From the NCBI GenBank assembly GCA_019648995.1, contig BLXT01000876.1:492077-516317 (forward strand): 24,241 nt of DNA. The letters are read 5' to 3'. The position numbers were made by a program, and so were the translations under genes. Under the pieces are notes generated by a model. That model had not been told where the DNA came from. It saw only the letters and a program-made list of their open reading frames with translations, and did no database searches. The DNA comes from Plakobranchus ocellatus (taxonomy: Eukaryota > Mollusca > Gastropoda > Plakobranchidae). Shown here piece by piece: positions 9,861-18,584 of this stretch. How positions within the stretch are numbered: position 1 is the first letter of the stretch; every line of letters starts with the position of its first letter.

Positions 9861-10736
9861 TCATCGACAGTCATGCCTAAAAATCTTATTCGAGAAACTT
9901 TCGATAGATTGACCATTAATCAGAATGGAATTTGGAGCGGAGTAAGTCTGGTGCTTTTGACGAGTAGTAAGAATCATGACCTTAGTTTTGTCCGGATGAA
10001 CAACCATTTTTTTTATATGAGCCCAAGTGAATACATGTAGTTGTTTTCTTGTTAACTGAAGTTTATGTATGACATTAGCAGCAAGTGTAGAATCGGAAAC
10101 ATGGATACTTGTGTCATCAGCAAACATCTCACGATTTCCAAAAGAAACAGAGTCAGGAGGGTCATTAATGTAGATAGAAAAGAGAAGAGATCCCAGAATG
10201 GAACCTTGTAGAACTCCTCGTCGAATCTGTATGGCTTTAGATATGTTTTTGTTGAAAGACACAGAGTGCACTATGTCGGATAAAAAGGATTGGAGGAGGT
10301 GAAGTATAGAGCAAGAAAGTCCATAACGTGATAGCTGCCTAATGAAGATGTTGTGATCAATGGTATCAAAGGCTTGTTTAATGTCAACAAACAAGGAACT
10401 ATTAATTTTGTCCATATTGATGGCTTTCAACCAAAAGTCATTAGTTCTAATAAGAGCCGTTTCACAATAGTGCTGACTCCGAAAACCGGATTGGCCATCA
10501 TGTAAGAAATAAAATTGTGTGAAATTTTTATTCAGATGACTAAGTATATATCTTTCTAAAGGTTTGGACAAGGTAGACAAGATTGAAATTGGCCTGTAAT
10601 TAGATGCTAATTTTATGTCACCTTTCTTATGTATCGGAATGACTAAGGCCCTCCCAAACAATTCAGGGAAGTAATTCTTACTAATACACAAGTCATAAAT
10701 GTATACAAGTGATTCAGCAATACTTTGAGCAGCCAA
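9861..10736 (-). pseudogene. Reverse transcriptase domain of the non-LTR element
   Basis: A 291-codon open frame with RT blocks in order: ALVIPIHKKGD and NYRPISILSTLSKPLERYI (block 1-2), DGQSGFRS (block 2a), DIKQAFDTIDH (catalytic Asp, about 10354-10386), GVLQGSILGSLLFSIYIND (block 4, with the usual LGP changed to LGS), MFADDTSIH (catalytic FADD at 10113-10124), and a thumb-like segment with HPDKTKVM. The catalytic Asp pair is intact in this copy. The frame ends prematurely at 9861 within the segment that should read on as FLGMTVDDTLS. Host-nuclear target-primed reverse transcription is the known role of the family. Confidence 0.9.
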
Positions 10737-11420
10737 TTAAGCATATATATGGATATGCCATCAAAGGAAGATGTTTTTTTGGGTTTACACGTTTTAAAAA
10801 AAGAAAGTATATCAGCAATGGATATGTAAGGTATACGTTTTGTGGTCACCTGTCCGAGCAAATTTTTATTACAAAAACTTTGAGTATTGCGAGTGGCCTC
10901 CTCAATATTGTCCAAAGTAAGATCATTCGAGACTGAATTTGTTAATGCAAAAGAAGAACTAAAATCATCAGCAGTTAAATTATTACATGGAGATGTAATA
11001 GAGCGTTTTTGCCTGCCAGTTAGCTGGTTAATGGCAGTCCAGATGGTTTTTTTTTGGGACGAGTTGGGTTTTATAAGATTCTCAAAATACGATTGCTTTG
11101 TTTTTCTGATTAAGAATTTAACGTAGTTTCTTTGCTTCAAAAAAATCATTACGCGAACCATGTTTCAAAAACCAGTCACGTTTTATGATTTGATTTCCAA
11201 TCTCTGATGTAAACCAAGAGTTATTCATATTTGTTTTGATACGCTTGGTACACAAAGGAACATGTTTATCAAATATAGAAGTGAAAAGTTTAATCCATAA
11301 ATCAAAAACGTGATCTGGGTCATTAGTACTCCAAACATTTTGTAGTAAATTAAAACCATTATCATTGATGAAATGATCGAACTGGAAAATGTTTAAAATT
11401 ACGAAAATGAACTTCGTCAT
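10733..11420 (-). pseudogene. Endonuclease-RT linker and pre-RT region of the non-LTR element
   Basis: Two overlapping frames cover this part. 11118-11420 encodes a segment with DKHVPLCTKRI and NNSWFTSEIG, the usual linker style of CR1/Jockey-type ORF2. It passes by frameshift near 11118-11161 into a frame with RKTKQSYFENL, TIWTAINQLTG and ISIADILSFFKTCKPKKTSS, which leads straight into the RT. A second frameshift near 10735 joins this to the RT frame (NWLL | AAQSIAESL). The order matches intact relatives. Confidence 0.78.
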
Positions 11421-11827
11421 GAATGAACTTTTTAAAATGACATTTTTTTAAATTCCATACTGCGCAGATAGGGAAGTAGTCGCTGATGCCACAATGAACC
11501 ACACAAATTGCTTTTATTCGATTATTGTTATGTGCATAAATATGATCTATCGAAGTCCTAGAAGTATTAGTGAAATCATGGACATATTGATGCATATGAT
11601 AGAAAGAAATAATTGAATTCTATCGGTTTTTTGTTTTTTTAAGAAATTTTGACATTGATATTGAAATCCTCTAACATTACAAAAGTTTTATTTTTAATCA
11701 CAACATCATCAAGCATAAATTGAAAGTAATCATCCCATCCTAGAGATTTCCTGGGGTTTCTGTTGGGCAAGATCAACTCCACCCATAGACATTCCACATT
11801 TTTAGGTTCTAAATCATAACATTTATT

Positions 11828-11829
<2 letters not shown>
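11362..11829 (-). pseudogene. Non-LTR endonuclease domain, C-terminal half, broken
   Basis: The segment begins with YDLEPKNVECLWVEL, a typical mid-endonuclease motif (about 11780-11825). It then shows LEDFNIN in place of the usual GDFN (about 11655-11680), hits a stop at 11639-11641 (TAA on the minus strand), and resumes in another frame with SIDHIYAHN and SDYFPICAVW (about 11460-11550). The family normally has GDFN and SDH-x-P; here Gly is Glu and the catalytic His of SDH is Tyr. Both changes and the frame breaks argue for loss of nicking activity. The first half of the domain is absent at the (AG)n boundary. Confidence 0.8.

Positions 11830-11832
<3 letters not shown>

Positions 11833-11896
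<64 letters not shown>
11833..11896. repeat. (AG)32 microsatellite
   Basis: Uninterrupted AG dinucleotides directly adjoining the truncated 5' end of the minus-strand retrotransposon. Same repeat and same orientation as the (GA)20 at the other end. Confidence 0.97.
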
Positions 11897-11899
<3 letters not shown>

Positions 11900-12329
11900 G
11901 TGTAGTTTTGTTGATCGCTAATTTTACAGTCATTGCCTCAAAAACATTTTCCCGCATCCAGGCCTACCTCTTCAATAAACTGTTGTTTTTGGTGGTAAAC
12001 TATTTGTTCCTAACTGTTTGACATGAGAATTAAGTGATCGTTGTTCTAGTTTGTTGCTCACGTCTTTAAATTGCCTTTCCTGCATAAATTCTTCGTTTAA
12101 TTTGTGGAATAAATTTTTTTTTTTTTTTTTTTTACTGATTCATTTGCATCATTGATTTATTTGAAACCTGTGTTTGTGTGTGTGTTTTGATGTTGTTTTT
12201 TTTAGTTTAGACCCAACACAGCACTCACACGTTCAACTATAACCTAAGCATAGCAACGAAGTAACATTCTGCGCAACAGGCCACTAAAAATGGCGGACGG
12301 GATTCGTTATACGGTACTTGGAGTGTGGT
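11897..12329. other. Non-coding stretch, no gene recognised
   Basis: AT-rich. It contains a poly-T tract (about 12114-12133) and short GT runs (12172-12185). No coding or RNA feature seen. Confidence 0.6.
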
Positions 12330-12339
12330 TAGGCCTACA

Positions 12340-12771
12340 GAGAAATTCATGAAGGCATGGTACCTCCCTGGAAAAAGGTTGAGATCTGGTTATATGCAAA
12401 AACCAAAACCAAACCCTGCAAAAAGGAGAACAGGTCGCCCCAAAAGACAGAACACCTTCCAATGGAAGAAGCAGAGGAAGTGAAATTTGCAATCAAAATA
12501 TCATTTTAAGATCTAGATTTTGTCGCAATACACTGTGATAATTTAAATGGGATGAAACACTTTGGAAATGAAAAAAAAAAAAGGCTTGACTGTATTTAAG
12601 GGAAAATCATTCATGAATGCTTGGTATCAGGAAAAAAAAGAAGAGGTCACCCAAAAAGAAGACAGGTCACCTAGGAATGGAAGTTAAGCAAAAGTGGAGA
12701 AAGCTCGTAATCAAGATCGGATTTCAAGATCCTCATTTTGCTGCATTCACTGCGATATAATTTAAATAGGC
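12340..12771. repeat. Two diverged tandem units (period ~220 bp) with AT-hook-like peptides
   Basis: Unit A (about 12340-12551) and unit B (about 12596-12771) share TTCATGAA-GC-TGGTA, a purine-rich AGAGGTC-CCCAAAAAG core, then ATCAAGAT/ATCAAAAT, TTTTG-CGCA/CTGCA-ACTG-GATAATTTAAAT, with indels between. In unit B the frame from the ATG (12613) slips at an A8 run (12632-12639), after which the peptide KKRRGHPKRR appears in the +1 frame. Confidence 0.6.
12349..12483 (+). pseudogene. AT-hook-like peptide unit, copy A (44 codons)
   Basis: ATG at 12349 opens a 44-codon frame ending TGA at 12481-12483. It contains MKAWYLPGKRLRSG and the AT-hook-like core AKRRTGRPKRQ, followed by WKKQRK. G-R-P flanked by basic residues is the minor-groove AT-hook signature. 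The same peptide order (MxAWY then KRRxGxPKR) recurs at 12613-12674, so this is one of two duplicated units. It may be a fragment of a repeat family or a broken exon; no parent protein is recognised. The length alone would not support a gene; the duplicated peptide does support a formerly coding origin. Confidence 0.35.
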
Positions 12772-12777
12772 CTATAC

Positions 12778-13230
12778 AAAAAAGAGCCCGCCAGTGCTAC
12801 ATAGAACCTGTTCTAATGTATGGATGCGAAGCATGGACAATCTCAAAGCAAATTCAAAATAAGCTAGAAGCAACAGAAATGTGGTTCCTTAGAAGAATGC
12901 TCCAGATACCTTGGACCGCCAAGAAAACAAATGAGAGAGTTCTGAATAAAGCTAATAAAAGAAGATCACTGGTCAGAACAATAAGGAAACGTCAAGCCAC
13001 CTTTCTGGGCCGCGTGATGAGAAGAGGAAAACTGGAACATTTGGTAAGAACAGGAAAGTTTGAAGGAAAAAGAAGCAGAGGAAGACAGAAAGTATTCTTT
13101 GGTTTTTATTTACTAAATGCGACACTAAGATAGGCAGATTATGGTCCTAGATAAAATATTAAGACAGTGCATAGAGCGGTTCAAGAGATGTGGCACAAGC
13201 GTCAAGCCTAGATGTCGATAAGCCTTCTAT
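12778..13230 (+). pseudogene. RTE-like non-LTR retrotransposon, C-terminal ORF2 fragment
   Basis: From about 12778 the frame encodes RARQCYIEPVLMYGCEAWTI, then EATEMWFLRRMLQIPWTAKK, then RKRQATFLGRVMRRGKLEHL and GKFEGKRSRGRQK, ending at TAA or TAG near 13131-13133. This is the post-RT tail seen in RTE/BovB-type LINEs (the MYGCE-W, W-RR-L-IPWT and GR-RGRQ motifs). After GRQK the frame drifts where relatives read LDGL. Weak homology continues to about 13230 (QEMWHK). The catalytic RT is absent, so the copy is 5'-truncated. The residues before 12778 come from unrelated flanking DNA, so the upstream ATG-like starts are not real. Confidence 0.82.
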
Positions 13231-14639
13231 AATAAAGAAGAAATTTATATGTCTGTGTGTGTGTGTGAGTCCCCGCACAGGAAAACCCGTCGCACTGGCT
13301 TATTTGCCAAAATTGAGATTTTAATGAAATATCCAATTTTTCGTCTCCATACTCCTCCAAGTTTTATTAATTTCTTTAACCTATAACCTTTTTAATTATA
13401 CATTTTTTGCAAGGCATCTTGATCAGGTTTGTGGCAACGAATGCCAAAAAACGCAGGCCAATTTCTAAAACTTCACGCTTGATTCATATCACCATCGCTA
13501 GATCTACATTACATTAAACCTACAAGTATTATACACCAAACTAAACGGCAGTTTCTTGGCTTTTAGATTCTAACTAATGCGCATTAATAAAAATTAACCT
13601 GGTAGAGTGCGCAGCCGTTTTGTTGCGATAACCTTATTGATTTGACTCAAAAAACGCCGCAATCCGATGGTCGGTTAAGCAAGTAATGTACGTTTCTTGT
13701 CCAATAAAGCTCTTCAAAACATTGTGATTTTTATAATCTATATAAATGAGTATTTACCATTCGAAGCCTTAATTGTAAGTTCAATGCAATTAAAAATGAT
13801 GTTTGCAAAGGTCAGTCCTTCACCTTCCGATCAAAACTTGACCAACCCACATTTGCATCTTCAATGAATGACTCGAAAACTGCAAAATTTTTAAACCTAA
13901 ACCTAGCCGATTCATAGGCCTATGATGGAGTTGATTTTGTTTATGAAAAACATGACGCAGATGATGGACAAAACAAAAGTAATGAAAAAAATTACTCTGC
14001 CTTGATAATCTGATATGAATCCAGCGACAACGATTGCCAGTGTATTCCATTTTCTTCCATTCTGTATCTCCTTCTCTGCCTATTTTTCTCTGTCCGGCCT
14101 AGATTTAGATGTTATTTATCTTTGTTGTCGTTTGTTATTGGTGTTGAAAACCGTAAGTTTGACAGCCTGCAAGTCATTTAATTTATAGATCTAATTTTGA
14201 TCTAGATATCTAGATCTAGAGATGGAAGTTAAACGTGGTAGATTAATTTTAGAACTGGACAATGTCATGGTATAGGTGTAACACTCTGTGATGAGCAATG
14301 ACATAAGATGGGCCTAAAATGTTAAATCCCTTAATTAAATGTTCATTTTCATGCAAAAAAGTAATCTCATTTTTGGGTTAAAATGAACAATGGTGAGATG
14401 TATGTGTGCCATGTCTGTAACAACAATTTGACCATCTATTCTATCAGCTGAAAACTACATAAAACTTAAGGAGCCATTTTCTCAAAACTGTTTCCTCAAC
14501 CGGGCGACTTTAAAGCATCATAATTCTTTAAATAAATAAGAAAGAGCCTTCAAATTCAGAACAAAATTCTCAGGAATGTTTGGGAAATGCAAAACTGTAC
14601 CTATCTCAATTTTCTTATCTGGGCCCATGTGAAGGGTTT
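13231..14639. other. Non-coding stretch, no gene recognised
   Basis: Begins with a short GT run (about 13252-13268). Otherwise AT-rich with TAGATCTA clusters near 14190-14220 and TAGGCCTA at 13915-13922. An open frame on the minus strand (13820-14050) shows no motif and looks fortuitous. Confidence 0.55.
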
Positions 14640-14790
14640 TCCCGTGCGTGCGTTTCCTGTACATGTGTGTGTGTTCTTGTGTCTTCTTAGTCATCCTTGC
14701 TCCTTTCCGCTTTCTATCTCTTGTTTGTTTTTTCTCACTATCTCTCACTCTGTCATTCTCTTTCTCTCACTCTCTTTCTGTATTGTATCT
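14640..14790. repeat. GT-rich then CT-rich low-complexity tract
   Basis: Degenerate GTGTGTG (14645-14675) grades into CT/TTTCTCTC-rich sequence to about 14790. Long open frames on both strands here reflect low complexity. Confidence 0.7.
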
Positions 14791-15029
14791 TGTTCAAAAG
14801 ATTAGCATTTCGCTGTAGGCCTATAATTTTCTACTTCGCTTAATTTATTTTATTTTACATATTATTTAATAAATGTTTTCTGTATTTCGAAAAGCGTGTA
14901 TGAATAGGTTGTTAAACTGATTCGTTTGATTCTCTAACTGGTTTTTTCTTCATATTCATGAATGGAAAATTTGATCTTTTTGAATTTGTATTGATTTGTG
15001 CATCAATTTAATTATCTGTTATTAAAGAA

Positions 15030-15124
15030 ATGAAAAAGGGCTTTGAATTTATTTTGCAACCATTATAAAATAAAAGCGAATTAATTAATCAATCAATCAA
15101 TTAACCAATCACTCTCCCTCTCTT
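15030..15124 (+). mobile_element. 3'-end fragment of the same non-LTR family as 9119-11830
   Basis: AAAAAGGGCTTTG, then TTTTGCAACCATTATAAAATAAAAG and an AATCAATCAATCAA tail followed by ACTCTCCCTCTCTTT match the reverse complement of 9119-9185 (AAAGGGCCTTG, TTTTGCAACCGTTGTAAAATAAAAG, CAATCAATGAATCAACCAAT, then CT repeats). The hairpin is partly eroded in this copy. Only the 3' terminus is recognisable; the upstream limit is unclear. It too runs into CT-rich sequence at its 3' end. Confidence 0.7.
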
Positions 15125-16122
15125 TAAAAATGTGTGTGGGTGTATGTGTGTGTGTGTACATTTTTCTCTATCGATCCGTTAACTATCTGTCAATTATGTC
15201 CCTAGTTACTATCTATATATGTATAATGGCACCAGAAGAATATAAAGCTTCCATCGTTGTTAGGTAATATATTATTAGGTATCATAAAAACATCTAATTT
15301 TGAAGTAATACTCAACTAAGAGGCCTGCAAAAAGGTTGAGCAGTAAGTGATCAAAGTAAATGCGTTTTACATCGAATCTCATTTTCCATAGGCTACGAAA
15401 GGTTTTTTGCAAGTTTTTTAAAAAAGCCTGGTGAGTTTCATTATTTATGCTCTTTTTTCCGCTTCTCTCATCGTCTTAATTTGGTGGATTAAATATAGAA
15501 ACATTATAATTAGTTTAAAAAATCCTCAGATTAAAAAAAAAGCCCACAACAAAAAAAAAGCACATAACAAAATCATCTCAAATATAATTTATTTTTTTTA
15601 AAATTTATTTAAGTGCGTTTAAAATCAGCGACTTTACAGAGATTTCATCAAATACATTTTTTTCCTTCTGAAAAATGTTGCACTGAACACATTTCATATT
15701 ATCACAAAAATATATATTCTGTCCAATGAATATTACTATTATTATGGATATCACTTCTATCAGCAAAAACAAAATAAAATATTGTGAAAGCGTTATAGAA
15801 AGACTGCATTTTATGGCAAAACAATAGGTCCAGATACAAATATCAAATCACTCTCAATTAAATCAATAGTCGTTGCAATGGCCACGATAAAGAAGGGTTT
15901 GTATAAAAACTGAAGGAACCGTTGAGACTGCTTTAAACCCGCCACCTGTGCTCGGTCAAAAAACATGGAATCAGTATGCGGTAAAGGGACGGTAATAGTA
16001 AACAAATAAATACATAAAGGATAACAGTATGTAAGAATTTTTTACTTGATATCATTTTGTCTTAATTACTTTTTCCATTTTTCTTTATTTCACTACATCT
16101 GATGATTCCCCCTTCCTCCTCC

Positions 16123-16125
<3 letters not shown>
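15125..16125. other. Non-coding stretch, no gene recognised
   Basis: A GT run at about 15130-15160, then AT-rich DNA with poly-A and poly-T runs (15531-15560, 15588-15600). No gene or RNA seen. Confidence 0.55.
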
Positions 16126-16184
<59 letters not shown>

Positions 16185-16197
16185 NCCCCCCCCCCCC
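16126..16197. repeat. (CT)n - N - (C)12 tract with an ambiguous base
   Basis: CT dinucleotides run from 16126 to 16184, then one N at 16185, then twelve C residues. The N marks an unresolved base at the junction, so the true tract lengths are uncertain. Confidence 0.95.
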
Positions 16198-17480
16198 TCC
16201 CTTCCATCTCTCTTTATCTTTCTATCATCACAATGTTTATATATCTCCTCCTCTACCATCCCCTATGATTCTTGACTATTCCTAATGATTCATAGTTTCT
16301 TTTGTCATCTTCAGATTAAAATATTTCCTCTATTTTTTCTTCGTTTAAAAATGTCAAATTACTCGTCAAAAAATCCCTTCTAATCTTTTTTGTGTCTTCG
16401 AATTGTGTATTGCGTCGACAAAAATATCATATAGTTTAATGTCCTTTTTTTAATTGGTTGATGTAATTAAGGAAGGTTTCGTAAGTTCATATAAATATAT
16501 AAATGAAAAGAGTTTTAGTTCATATGAAAAGAGTTCTAACATATCGCTCGAAATTACAACGAACGAAAAGAAATTACAAATATTTTAGGCGGCCTATGAA
16601 TTAAAAAATTTTTAAAAATAAGAAAAATATTTTAAAAATGCAATTTAAAACGAAACTTTTCAACATTGCAAAAAAGAAAAATAATGGCCTTTAATGCATT
16701 TTTAACGGGGCCGTCATATATGAAAATACATGGATTGTTTCACTTCAACATAAAAGAAAATTGTATGGTTAGACATCTTTCATTTGCTTACAAGAATTGT
16801 ATGTTATAACAACATAAATTAAAATCATATATTTACACACAAAACGCTAAGTTTAGAATTAGTGTAAAGCAGAGGCTACTTCGGTGAAAAAGAAAGCGTT
16901 TTTTTTTCTGTCGCAATAACTAAAAATAATGTTTCCGTTTCACCGGGCGATCCGTTCAAATGATCCTATGAACCCAGCAAATACCCAAAGATATCTTTAT
17001 TTAAAATTATAGAAAGAAATCTGTTCCCAAAGAACTACGGTTTGTGGGAAAAAACTAATGGGCAAGAAGTTTCGCCATCTCAACGTTTAATATATATATA
17101 TGAAGTTACGACGGTAGTGTACTGCTGTAACGTTAAAAAAAAAATGCATTAGAAAATGGAATGAAAGAAAAACAAAACTAATGCTCAATCCAATTTTAAA
17201 CAGATTTCTTTTGTCTTGATTTCAAAACGGCACATTTTAAAAAGCCCCGATTCATTAAAAAATTATACAAACTTTGTTCATTCTTCATTATTTTTGGCCG
17301 CCACGAGCCATGTCAAAATGCTCATGGTCGACTAAAACGATATTATGAGTGGATCGCATGAATCAGTATTTTCAAAAGCAAGAACAAGCTGTAGTGGTAG
17401 GAAATATCTTTTATTTTTATATTGTAAAATCATTAAATCTGTACTATGATGCCTTTTCTTCTCTTTGATTTTTTACTTCT
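16198..17480. other. Non-coding stretch, no gene recognised
   Basis: Very AT-rich with A/T homopolymers and short TATATATA (about 17091-17101). No coding, RNA or structured repeat feature recognised. Confidence 0.55.
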
Positions 17481-17921
17481 TTGAAGGGAAAGATTGGCTG
17501 CGGATTTATAAATCTGGAAGGCAAAAAAAAAATTTTTTTTTTCTCAAACTTTATCTTCCCTACCGTCACAATGCCGAAGGAAAATCTCACACTCAGGTTG
17601 AGGTTCGGAAACCTCGCACTCAGGCTGTACCGTAGTTGGGAAACCTCGCAATCAGGCTGCAGTTGGGAAACTTATCATTCAGGCTGCACTTAGGAACCCT
17701 CGCACTCAAGCTGCAGTTGGGAAACCTCATACTCAGACTACAGTTGTGAAACGTCGCTCTCAGGCTCCATCTGGGAAACCTCACAGTCAGGAGGCAGTTG
17801 GGATGAGCTCAGCAGGATTGCTTGCCGTTTTGAGTTCTGGTCCGCCTATGAAACCATGAAGACAGCAAAAGCGAAAAAAAAAAAGACTTTGCAAAAAGAT
17901 GATTTGAAAAAATCCACGTAA
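17481..17921 (+). pseudogene. Nine-residue-repeat reading frame interrupted by one TAG
   Basis: A single frame runs from 17481 to TAA at 17919-17921, broken only by TAG at 17691-17693. In the array it encodes repeats of the form SWETSxSGC (SWETSQSGC, SWETYHSGC, SWETSYSDY, SCETSLSGS, IWETSQSGG). The stop falls where the repeat has Trp, so a TGG-to-TAG change fits. Upstream of about 17630 the units are read in another phase because one unit carries extra bases. The C-terminal part is Lys-rich. I recognise no family. It may be an exon remnant or only an open minisatellite. Confidence 0.3.
17579..17800. repeat. ~27-bp minisatellite, about eight diverged units
   Basis: The consensus unit is close to GGGAAACCTCGCACTCAGGC followed by TGCAGTT. 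Units vary between about 26 and 32 bp and carry many substitutions. The 27-bp core equals nine codons, and open frames exist on both strands over much of the array, so coding use cannot be decided from openness alone. Confidence 0.85.
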
Positions 17922-18127
17922 ATTCGTTATTCTTTTTGAAATGTTAAGCGTAACTGATGTTCTTTTTTAAACTGAACATTGGCCTGAGATATCTTTTTGG
18001 ACACATAAAACTACTACTGCAACAACCACAAGTCCTGCTACCACTCCTTTTCCTCCCATTTTTCCCTCCTCCCCCTCTTAGAGCTGCAACAACTAAGAAC
18101 AAAAACAGCTAATAAAAACAATAACGG

Positions 18128-18130
<3 letters not shown>

Positions 18131-18207
<77 letters not shown>
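18131..18207. repeat. (CTA)n microsatellite, about 25 units
   Basis: Uninterrupted CTA/ACT trinucleotides. The minus strand reads as a long valine run, an artefact of the repeat. Confidence 0.97.
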
Positions 18208-18575
18208 GTTACTTCTACTATTACTATAACCACTACTATAATTGCTGCTTCTGCTGCTGCCGCTATTGCTGTTATCAATTTTCACAGAAAGTAAAGATTG
18301 TTCTCTTGGAGTTCTTTTCTCTCGAGAGGTTATGTGGATTTCCTGGATTATTGTCGTTAGTTGAAAGGGTTGTTAAAAATATATACGCATGAGGCTATCG
18401 GAAACGTAATGCATTTAGAAATTGGTGTTTCTTTTTGTGCTTTTTTCTTAGTGCACTCATTTTTTTCGATACAAGACTTCAAAAACTGGTTCTTTAGGCC
18501 TTACCATTTTGCTCATCATTTTCCAAAACATTGAAATCCGATCACGTTTTAAACTAAGAGTCGAAATTCATTTCC
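18208..18575. other. Non-coding; possible 3' UTR of the minus-strand gene
   Basis: If the terminal exon proposed at 18576-18584 is right, this segment would be transcribed 3' UTR of that gene. No AATAAA on the minus strand was seen close by, so a UTR end cannot be placed. Confidence 0.35.
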
Positions 18576-18584
18576 TCACTTGTC
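18576..18584 (-). CDS. Candidate terminal coding exon (Asp-Lys-stop)
   Basis: Following a 101-nt gap, the minus strand has an excellent acceptor (TTTTTTTTCTTTTAG) followed by GAC AAG TGA, in phase 0 with the donor of the cysteine exon. It would end the protein two residues after EKE. The acceptor is strong, but only two codons are added, so a longer unseen alternative exon cannot be excluded. Confidence 0.35.
   Translation of the reverse strand, partial: DK

Larger units (their letters stand above)
9119..11830 (-). mobile_element. 5'-truncated non-LTR (LINE-type) retrotransposon, CR1/Jockey-like
   Basis: Reading from right to left on the minus strand, the element carries part of an apurinic-type endonuclease, a linker, a reverse transcriptase, a post-RT domain and a 3' UTR with a small hairpin and CAAT/TCAA-like tail. 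It ends at 9119 against (GA)20 and begins at about 11830 against (AG)32, so both ends abut the same dinucleotide in the same orientation. Frameshifts and stops break the reading frame at several points (near 11640, 11400, 11130, 10735, and repeatedly after 9861), so it is dead. The N-terminal half of the endonuclease and any ORF1 are missing, as is usual with 5' truncation during target-primed reverse transcription. Assignment to the CR1/Jockey group rests on RT motif style and the hairpin 3' end; the exact clade needs a tree. Confidence 0.88.

Noticed and set aside
10709..11126. Plus-strand frames opposite the retrotransposon
   Set aside because: They are shadows of the minus-strand reverse transcriptase region.
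13820..14050. 76-codon minus-strand frame
   Set aside because: No recognisable motif, no splice context, and composition like surrounding DNA.
14518..14805. Overlapping frames on both strands
   Set aside because: They fall in GT/CT-rich low-complexity sequence.
16062..16259. Minus-strand Arg/Glu repeat frame
   Set aside because: It is the translation of the (CT)n tract and even spans the N.
18093..18278. Minus-strand open frame with a long valine run
   Set aside because: It is the translation of the (CTA)n microsatellite.
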